21,056 nt of DNA from Alteromonadaceae bacterium UBA2620 (GTDB lineage Bacteria; Pseudomonadota; Gammaproteobacteria; Enterobacterales; Alteromonadaceae), in assembly GCA_002339125.1 (NCBI GenBank), contig DDJQ01000080.1, forward strand, positions 1-21,056, given 5' to 3'. A program made the position numbers and the translations under genes. The notes below the pieces were generated by a model. That model ran no database searches, was not told the DNA's origin, and saw nothing but the letters and a program-made list of their open reading frames with translations. Shown here in pieces: positions 15,622-21,056 of the stretch (its first letter is position 1; each line of letters begins with the position of its first letter).

Positions 15622-16026
15622 ATGGAACGAATATATATTTACTCAAGCCTGGTGCTGATGACTGTGGCGGTTTATCACGGCTTTAGCGAAGGATACATCT
15701 GGTTACCCGTTATCCTGACGCCCATTGCGCTTGTCGTTGCGGCAAAGCTTTATGCCCACACGCAGGGCAAACAACTAAGTCAGTGGCAAAAAGACTTACC
15801 GGTGCTGAAATTCATGGCCTGTGTTTTAAGAGACCAGCGATTGCGCCAGCAACAAAACAGTCAGTCACTGTTTGCTTTACTGTTTTTTGGTAGCTTTTTC
15901 CTTGGCGCTGATATCTCAATGGTTTTATTCTTAAATGACATTCACTACTCGATTCTGTTTGCAGGTTGTGTAAGCTTTGCCTTTCTCTATTCGGCTTTGA
16001 TGGTGAATTATCGAGCGGCTAACTGA
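15622..16026 (+). CDS. Small four-TM membrane protein of unknown function
   Basis: A 134-residue protein that I do not recognise. Hydrophobic segments lie at about residues 5-22, 26-44, 82-104 and 107-128. Segments 2 and 3 are joined by a polar loop rich in Lys, Arg and Gln (HTQGKQLSQWQKD, then RDQRLRQQQNSQ), which by the positive-inside rule should be cytoplasmic, putting both ends inside as well. A good Shine-Dalgarno (GGGGAG) precedes the ATG, so it is very likely a real gene. It lies between the TSUP and lactonase genes in one direction, which suggests a role in the same sugar or sugar-acid pathway, but nothing in the sequence shows it. Confidence 0.75.
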   Translation: MERIYIYSSLVLMTVAVYHGFSEGYIWLPVILTPIALVVAAKLYAHTQGKQLSQWQKDLPVLKFMACVLRDQRLRQQQNSQSLFALLFFGSFFLGADISMVLFLNDIHYSILFAGCVSFAFLYSALMVNYRAAN

Positions 16027-16086
16027 CGAAAGCAGTTGGTGAGGGCAGGGTTCACCTGTGGGGCTTTTTAACAGTGTAAGGATGTA

Positions 16087-16971
16087 ATGCCGGTTAAAAT
16101 TTTAAATGTAAGTCGTCACAGGTGCAGCCTCGGCGAGGGCATCTATTACAGTGCCCGGTATAACAGCGTTTTCTGGGTCGATATTAAACAGCAACTGTTA
16201 TACCGCATGGATTACGCATCCAGGGCTGTGACGTCCATTCCAATGCCAGAACAAATTGGCTGGGTGAAAGAAACCCGTTCGGGCCGTTTTATTGTTGGAT
16301 TACAGTCGGGCATATACTGGCTAAACGACGATCTGAGCTGTGGCGAGTGCTGTTTATTGCTGAGCGAAGAACCGGCAGGCAATCGCTTAAATGATGCGAA
16401 AACTGACCAGGCTGGTCGGCTGTATTTTGGTTCCATGGATGACAGTGAAACGGCTCCCTGCGGGAGTCTCTATCAACTTGCCAATCTTAACGAAAATCCC
16501 ACATTACACAAAGTAGACAGTGGCTATGTCGTATCCAATGGCCCGGCATTTAACCTAGCCGGAGATCGGCTTTATTCAGTGAGCTCTGCCACCCGAACCA
16601 TCTACGCTTTTACCGTTGATGGTCATGGACAGCTATCCCATAAGCGCCAACACATTGTTTTACCTGAGCACCACGGTTATCCGGACGGTATTACGGTGGA
16701 TAGCCATGACAACCTTTGGGTGGCCTGCTGGCAAGGGCACGGGCTGTGTTACTTTGATCCGGCAGGAAAGCTCATCGAGCGAATTGTGTTGCCTGCGCCA
16801 CAAATTACCAATGTCACTTTCGGCGGGCCAGAATATTCAACACTGTTGGTTACCACAGCCTGCATCGGCATGGATGATGATGCGTTAAATCGCTATCCGC
16901 TGGCTGGTAGCGTGTTTGAACTCGACGTGGGTGTAACGGGTGTGCCTGAACCGCGGGTTAAAGATAACTAA
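16087..16971 (+). CDS. SMP-30/gluconolactonase-family sugar lactonase
   Basis: A 294-residue six-bladed beta-propeller enzyme that hydrolyses sugar lactones to aldonates with a divalent metal. The expected ligands are visible: Glu17 (SLGEGIYY), the Asn in NRLNDAK, the Asn in VVSNGPAFN, and the Asp in GYPDGITVDSHDNLWVA. AAGGA stands seven bases before the ATG. It has no signal peptide, so it acts in the cytoplasm, matching the SDR aldose dehydrogenase that would make its substrate. The pair gives the first two steps of a non-phosphorylating (Weimberg or Entner-Doudoroff-like) route; the following aldonate dehydratase is not in the window. Confidence 0.9.
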   Translation: MPVKILNVSRHRCSLGEGIYYSARYNSVFWVDIKQQLLYRMDYASRAVTSIPMPEQIGWVKETRSGRFIVGLQSGIYWLNDDLSCGECCLLLSEEPAGNRLNDAKTDQAGRLYFGSMDDSETAPCGSLYQLANLNENPTLHKVDSGYVVSNGPAFNLAGDRLYSVSSATRTIYAFTVDGHGQLSHKRQHIVLPEHHGYPDGITVDSHDNLWVACWQGHGLCYFDPAGKLIERIVLPAPQITNVTFGGPEYSTLLVTTACIGMDDDALNRYPLAGSVFELDVGVTGVPEPRVKDN

Positions 16972-17004
16972 CTCAGATTTATCAAGTTCTTGTTTTTGCT
17001 ACAA

Positions 17005-17018
17005 GGTAAACGTATACC
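17005..17018. promoter_or_regulatory. LacI/GalR-type operator candidate, upstream site
   Basis: GGTAAACGTATACC is a 14-bp near-perfect palindrome with the central CG typical of LacI-family operators. It lies 131 bases (centre to centre) from a similar site closer to galT. Confidence 0.5.
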
Positions 17019-17104
17019 CATATTTAGCGTTGCTCCCCATTTATAGTGACTAGCCTCATTTATGTTAATTAGCTGATCAGATGAGAATAGGTGGCGTAGA
17101 GTTA

Positions 17105-17120
17105 TTTACATCTATGTAAA
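17105..17120. promoter_or_regulatory. Perfect inverted repeat TTTACAT-CT-ATGTAAA
   Basis: Seven-base arms are perfectly inverted around two bases, between the two LacI-type sites. The half TATGTAA also occurs in sites A and C, so the same GntR regulator might reach the gal promoter. The shared half-site is short and AT-rich. Confidence 0.45.
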
Positions 17121-17134
17121 AAAAGACGAGAATA

Positions 17135-17150
17135 GGGAAAACGTTTACCC
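17135..17150. promoter_or_regulatory. LacI/GalR-type operator candidate, galT-proximal site
   Basis: GGGAAAACGTTTACCC is a 16-bp palindrome with one mismatched pair and the AACGTT core of LacI-family operators. It ends 23 bases before the galT start codon, so a bound repressor would block transcription or early elongation. No LacI-family gene is in the window. Confidence 0.6.
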
Positions 17151-17173
17151 TTTAAGTTAAACAGGAATTAATC

Positions 17174-18220
17174 ATGTCTGTTCCTTTTGAGCCGTCGGAT
17201 CATCCACATCGACGTTACAACCCGTTATTGCAAGAGTGGGTGCTGGTATCGCCACACCGGGCCAGGCGCCCCTGGCAGGGCCAGCAGGATGAGCCCGATC
17301 AGTCCGTCTTACCTACGTATGATGAAAGCTGTTATTTGTGTCCGGGAAACACGCGGATCAACGGGGAAGTCAACCCGGCTTTTGCAGGGACTTTCGTATT
17401 TACCAACGACTTTGCCGCGCTGCAACCAGACACGCCGGATAGTGCCAGTAGCGACCCGCTGTTTCGCTATGAGTCTGAACAGGGATGTAGCCGGGTGATT
17501 TGCTTTTCGCCGGATCACAGTAAAACGCTACCATTACTGACCAATGAGGAAAGAGTCGGCGTAGTGAAATGCTGGATGGCGCAAACCGCAGAGTTAGGTG
17601 AAAGTTATCAGTGGGTACAGGTTTTTGAGAACAAAGGCGCCATGATGGGCTGCTCCAATCCGCATCCCCATGGACAAGTCTGGGCTCAGCGTCATTTGCC
17701 AACGCAGGCGGCCAGGAAACAGGCAAGCTTCGCTGAGTATTATCAGCAACATCAGCGAGCCCTGCTGCTCGATTATGCGGAACGCGAAATTGCTGTCAAA
17801 GAGCGGGTAGTATGCAGTAATAAAGACTGGCTGGTTGTGGTTCCTTACTGGGCCGCCTGGCCGTTCGAAACTCTGCTATTACCGCGCTTTAGTGTGAGTT
17901 CTCTGGCGGATCTGAGTGAGACTCAGGCGCGAAACCTTGCCATCATTGTGGGCGAAATTACCAGTAAGTATGACAACCTGTTTAACACGTCCTTCCCATA
18001 TTCAATGGGCTGGCACAGTCAGCCCTTTGATGACAAAGCGCATCCTGAATGGGGGCTGCACGCACACTTCTTTCCGCCATTGTTGCGCTCTGCCAGCGTC
18101 AGAAAGTTTATGGTTGGCTATGAGATGATGGCAGAAGCTCAGCGCGACCTCACACCTGAACAAGCTGCCCGGCAGTTGCAGGCGCTTTCTGCCACACATT
18201 ATAAAGAGGCCGGCCAATGA
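17174..18220 (+). CDS. galT: Galactose-1-phosphate uridylyltransferase
   Basis: A 348-residue Leloir enzyme that exchanges UMP between UDP-glucose and galactose 1-phosphate in the cytoplasm. The active site NPHPHGQVW puts the nucleophile at His166, the same number as in E. coli GalT. Cys53, Cys56 (SCYLCPG), His115 (SPDHSKTLP) and His164 match the zinc site. The C-terminal half has the expected HSQPFDDKAHPEWGLHAHFFPPLLRS block. AGGA precedes the ATG at good distance. The stop codon overlaps the galK start by four bases (ATGA), so the two are translationally coupled. galE and galM, usually nearby, are not in the window. Confidence 0.98.
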   Translation: MSVPFEPSDHPHRRYNPLLQEWVLVSPHRARRPWQGQQDEPDQSVLPTYDESCYLCPGNTRINGEVNPAFAGTFVFTNDFAALQPDTPDSASSDPLFRYESEQGCSRVICFSPDHSKTLPLLTNEERVGVVKCWMAQTAELGESYQWVQVFENKGAMMGCSNPHPHGQVWAQRHLPTQAARKQASFAEYYQQHQRALLLDYAEREIAVKERVVCSNKDWLVVVPYWAAWPFETLLLPRFSVSSLADLSETQARNLAIIVGEITSKYDNLFNTSFPYSMGWHSQPFDDKAHPEWGLHAHFFPPLLRSASVRKFMVGYEMMAEAQRDLTPEQAARQLQALSATHYKEAGQ

Positions 18221-19365
18221 CGCTTGCAGATATTTCTTCGCTGTTCTCTGCTTATTTTAACACCACGCCAGAGGTAACCAGCCACGCCCCCGGCCGGGTT
18301 AATCTGATTGGTGAGCATACCGACTATAACCAGGGTTTTGTATTTCCGGTTGCGATCAACTTTGGCACCGAGATTGCCACGGCAAAGCGAGATGACGACA
18401 TTGTTAAGGTGGTAGCCGTTGACTACGATAACGAATGCGCGTCATTTTCCCTGGATAACATTGAGCACCAGCCACAGCCAGGCTGGCTCAACTATGTAAA
18501 AGGAGTGTGTCAGGTTGTCAAAGCGAAGTATCCACAACTGGGCGGGGCAAACCTGGTGGTTACCGGTAACGTGCCACAAGGCGCGGGGCTGAGTTCATCT
18601 GCTTCTTTTGAAGTTGCGATTATCAGTGCCTTAACGCAGCTTTATGAGCTGAATATCGAAGGCATTGAGGCTGCCTTGCTGGGTCAGCAGGCCGAAAATG
18701 AATTTGTTGGCTGTTCGTGCGGCATTATGGACCAGCTGATATCGGCACTCGGCAAACACGGGAAAGCTATGTTGTTGGATTGTCGCGACCTGTCCCAGCG
18801 CTTTATCGATTTACCTGAAGATTTCGCCATTATGATCATCAATTCCAATGTGAAGCGGGGATTGGTCGACAGCGAATACAATTTGCGCCGTCAGCAATGC
18901 GAGGCAGCAGCTCGCAAACTTGGCGTGGCCAGTTTACGGGATGCCGACACAGAGCTGCTGGAAGCCGCCAAAAATTCGCTTAGTGAGAATGAGTACAAGC
19001 GCGCACGCCATATAATCAGCGAAAACGCACGCACCACTGCCATGTTTGATGCATTGGCAAAGGGTGACATGGCTCAAGTGAGTCAGTTAATGGCTGAGTC
19101 GCATATTTCAATGCGTGACGACTTCGAAATAACCGTGCCGCCGATTGATTTTCTGGTAGAAATTATCCAGCAGGAGATAGGCAAAACCGGCGGGGTTAGG
19201 ATGACTGGAGGCGGATTTGGCGGTTGTGTTGTTGCTTTATTACCAAAAAATTTACTTTTAGGGGTGACTAAACAGGTAGAAGACAAGTATTATGCGCGAA
19301 CTGGGTTGAAACAAAAAGTTTACATTTGTACTACAAATCAGGGCGCTTTTGACGAAAATACTTGA
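18217..19365 (+). CDS. galK: Galactokinase
   Basis: A 382-residue GHMP kinase that phosphorylates alpha-D-galactose with ATP, the same length as E. coli GalK. The signature PGRVNLIGEHTDYNQG is at residues 25-40 (substrate binding), the ATP loop GNVPQGAGLSSSAS at 117-130, and the catalytic base is probably Asp172 in CGIMDQ. The third GHMP motif RMTGGGFGGCVVAL is near the C-terminus. It overlaps galT by four bases and is followed after 48 bases by the galactose symporter gene, giving uptake, phosphorylation and uridylyl transfer in one unit. Confidence 0.98.
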   Translation: MTLADISSLFSAYFNTTPEVTSHAPGRVNLIGEHTDYNQGFVFPVAINFGTEIATAKRDDDIVKVVAVDYDNECASFSLDNIEHQPQPGWLNYVKGVCQVVKAKYPQLGGANLVVTGNVPQGAGLSSSASFEVAIISALTQLYELNIEGIEAALLGQQAENEFVGCSCGIMDQLISALGKHGKAMLLDCRDLSQRFIDLPEDFAIMIINSNVKRGLVDSEYNLRRQQCEAAARKLGVASLRDADTELLEAAKNSLSENEYKRARHIISENARTTAMFDALAKGDMAQVSQLMAESHISMRDDFEITVPPIDFLVEIIQQEIGKTGGVRMTGGGFGGCVVALLPKNLLLGVTKQVEDKYYARTGLKQKVYICTTNQGAFDENT

Positions 19366-19413
19366 TTTCGTTACTTACTTACGAATAAAAATTACAATCT
19401 ATTGGGTCGCATA

Positions 19414-20976
19414 ATGAAAATTGAAACACTCGACATAGCGTTATTCGCTATCTATGTGATTGCCTTAATCGGCATAGCATGGTGGGTTTCTCGTGAAGAA
19501 AAGGGACACGAGAAAGACACAAACGATTACTTTCTGGCGGGTTCAAGTCTGCCTTGGTGGGCCATCGGTGCCTCACTGATCGCTGCCAACATTTCGGCAG
19601 AGCAGATCATCGGGATGTCCGGTTCCGGTTACATGGTGGGGCTGGCAATAGCTTCCTATGAGTGGATGGCAGCTATCACGCTGATCATTGTAGGTAAATA
19701 CTTCCTGCCGATCTTCCTGAAACATAAAATCTATACTATGCCGCAATTCCTCGAGCAGCGCTACGACCACCGTGTACGCATGGTGATGGCGGTATTCTGG
19801 CTGGGTGTTTATGTGTTTGTAAACCTCACCGCAGTATTATGGCTGGGTGCACTGGCAATCAATACGATTGCTGGTGTTGACCTGATGTACGGTATGATTT
19901 TCCTCGGTGTATTCTCTCTGGCTTATTCTTTATACGGTGGTCTGAAAGCCGTGGCCATGACAGATATTATTCAGGTTGTGCTGTTGGTATTAGGCGGAAT
20001 GTTCCTGTCTTACACCGCATTGAATATTATCGGTGACGGAGCCGGATTCTGGGCTGGTTTCAATACCGTAACGACTGAGTTACCGGGTAAATTTGACATG
20101 ATCCTGAGCGAAGACAATCCACATTATATGGATCTGCCGGGCTTATCAGTTCTTATTGGTGGTATGTGGATCATGAACCTGTCTTACTGGGGCTTCAACC
20201 AGTACATTATCCAACGTACTTTGGCGGCTAAAAGTGTTAATGAAGCTCAGAAAGGGATTGTATTTGCTGCATTCCTGAAGGTGTTGATGCCGTTGATTGT
20301 AGTATTACCCGGTATTGCAGCGGTGCTGTTGGTCCCGGATCTGGAAAAAGCCGACCAGGCATATCCGTCACTGATGACACTGATGCCGGTTGGCCTTAAA
20401 GGCATTATCTTTGCTGCACTGGTTGCCGCAATCGTCTCGTCACTGGCGTCGATGACCAACAGTGTGTCGACTATCTTTACCATGGATATTTATAAAGACC
20501 GAAACCCTGATAAGAGCCAGCATCACTATGTAAAAGTAGGTCGTATTGTGAGCTTGCTGGCGCTGATTATTGCCATGGTTGTGGCTAAACCATTACTCGG
20601 TCAGTTCGATCAGGCGTTCCAGTATATTCAGGAATTCACCGGCTTCTTCACACCGGGTATCGTAGCGCTGTTTGCACTGGGTATGTTCTGGAAGAAAACT
20701 ACCGCTAATGGTGGTCTGGTAGCGGCCGTTGGCTCTGCGGTATTCAGCCTGGCATTTAAACTCCTGCTGCCAGAGCTGCCGTTTATGGACCGCGTAGGCA
20801 TTGTATTTTTACTGTGTGTGGGCCTGGCCGTTATTGTTAGCCTGTTTGAAGGTAAGGGCGACCATGAGCACGCCGTACAACTGAATGACATCAACTTTAA
20901 AACTTCATCAGTGTTTAATGTTGGTTCGGTGGCATTAACCATTGTAGTAGCGGCGTTTTATATTACCTGGTGGTAA
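19414..20976 (+). CDS. sglT: Na+/galactose symporter, vSGLT-like
   Basis: A 520-residue inner-membrane SSS symporter closely resembling Vibrio vSGLT along its whole length. The start is ATG 19414; a TTG four codons upstream has no better support. Sugar-site residues are retained: Gln64 (ISAEQ), Glu83 (ASYEW), Asn and Tyr in FNQYIIQRTLAAK, Lys in FAAFLK, and Gln in AFQYIQE, equivalent to vSGLT Gln69, Glu88, Asn260, Tyr263, Lys294 and Gln428. One change stands out: Ala86 replaces vSGLT Ser91. The Na+-site helix AAIVSSLASMTNS is present. Its position after galT-galK makes galactose the expected substrate. A strong terminator follows the gene. Confidence 0.95.
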   Translation: MKIETLDIALFAIYVIALIGIAWWVSREEKGHEKDTNDYFLAGSSLPWWAIGASLIAANISAEQIIGMSGSGYMVGLAIASYEWMAAITLIIVGKYFLPIFLKHKIYTMPQFLEQRYDHRVRMVMAVFWLGVYVFVNLTAVLWLGALAINTIAGVDLMYGMIFLGVFSLAYSLYGGLKAVAMTDIIQVVLLVLGGMFLSYTALNIIGDGAGFWAGFNTVTTELPGKFDMILSEDNPHYMDLPGLSVLIGGMWIMNLSYWGFNQYIIQRTLAAKSVNEAQKGIVFAAFLKVLMPLIVVLPGIAAVLLVPDLEKADQAYPSLMTLMPVGLKGIIFAALVAAIVSSLASMTNSVSTIFTMDIYKDRNPDKSQHHYVKVGRIVSLLALIIAMVVAKPLLGQFDQAFQYIQEFTGFFTPGIVALFALGMFWKKTTANGGLVAAVGSAVFSLAFKLLLPELPFMDRVGIVFLLCVGLAVIVSLFEGKGDHEHAVQLNDINFKTSSVFNVGSVALTIVVAAFYITWW

Positions 20977-21003
20977 GCACCGTCGGCTAATAAAATTGAG
21001 CTG

Positions 21004-21034
21004 AAAGCCTCAACTCCGGTTGAGGCTTTTTTTT
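21004..21034 (+). terminator. Strong intrinsic terminator of the gal unit
   Basis: AAAGCCTCAAC pairs perfectly with GTTGAGGCTTT around a TCCG loop, followed by a run of T to position 21034. It begins 27 bases after the symporter stop codon. The A-rich 5' arm would also allow some function on the opposite strand. Confidence 0.95.
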
Positions 21035-21056
21035 GCCGTGCGCCGGGCATGGCGCG

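Larger units (their letters stand above)
16972..17173. other. galT promoter region
   Basis: This 202-bp non-coding stretch contains two LacI/GalR-type palindromes and one TTTACAT/ATGTAAA inverted repeat, described separately. I could not fix -35/-10 boxes. The density of palindromes suggests that the gal unit is controlled separately from the dehydrogenase unit. Confidence 0.6.

Noticed and set aside
16029..16069. Possible terminator between the four-TM and lactonase genes (GGTGA/TCACC stem, then TTTTT)
   Set aside because: The stem has only five pairs, the T-run is separated from it by several bases, and the outer pairing is imperfect.

Overview
The window looks like a chromosomal carbohydrate-use region of a marine gammaproteobacterium, most likely of the Alteromonadaceae (inference). 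The clues are Na+-coupled SGLT-type sugar symporters, one very close to the galactose symporter vSGLT of Vibrio, a gammaproteobacterial-style galT-galK pair, and arabinan-cleaving GH43 enzymes. No rRNA, tRNA, CRISPR array or phage gene was seen.

Layout. (1) 1-1114: the 3' part of a group II intron, with most of the reverse transcriptase/maturase ORF followed by domains V and VI; its 5' end lies outside the window. (2) 1165-4611, minus strand: a tight three-gene set of GMC flavoprotein oxidoreductase, Tat-exported gluconate-2-dehydrogenase-subunit-3-like protein, and exported ThuA-domain protein. The ThuA gene is broken by a one-base frameshift. (3) 4838-6676, minus: an SLC13-type permease with two RCK_C/TrkA_C domains, ending in two strong hairpins. 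(4) 6852-9100: two divergent GH43 genes, an arabinan endo-1,5-arabinanase-like lipoprotein and an exported exo-acting arabinofuranosidase-like enzyme, around a shared promoter with an octamer tandem repeat. (5) 9097-12734, minus: an AEC-family carrier, an exported SASA-type carbohydrate esterase, and a first SGLT-type symporter. (6) 13007-16971, plus: a FadR/DgoR-type GntR regulator, an aldose 1-dehydrogenase (SDR), a TSUP/TauE-SafE permease, a small four-TM protein, and an SMP-30 lactonase. (7) 17174-20976, plus: galT, galK and a vSGLT-like galactose symporter, closed by a strong terminator.

How it may work together (inference). Arabinan or arabinogalactan side chains would be cut outside the cytoplasm by the GH43 enzymes and the esterase, and free sugars imported by the two Na+ symporters. 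An aldose, probably L-arabinose or a similar sugar, would be oxidised to its lactone by the SDR and opened by the SMP-30 lactonase; the later dehydratase and aldehyde dehydrogenase steps are not in the window. Galactose would enter the Leloir pathway through galK and galT; galE and galM are absent here. A 13-bp AT-rich motif (TGTAATAYAATAT) lies between the GH43 genes, before the first symporter and before the TSUP gene, with a weaker copy before the GntR gene. It is the best candidate for that regulator's operator. galT instead has two LacI/GalR-type palindromes and a separate perfect inverted repeat.
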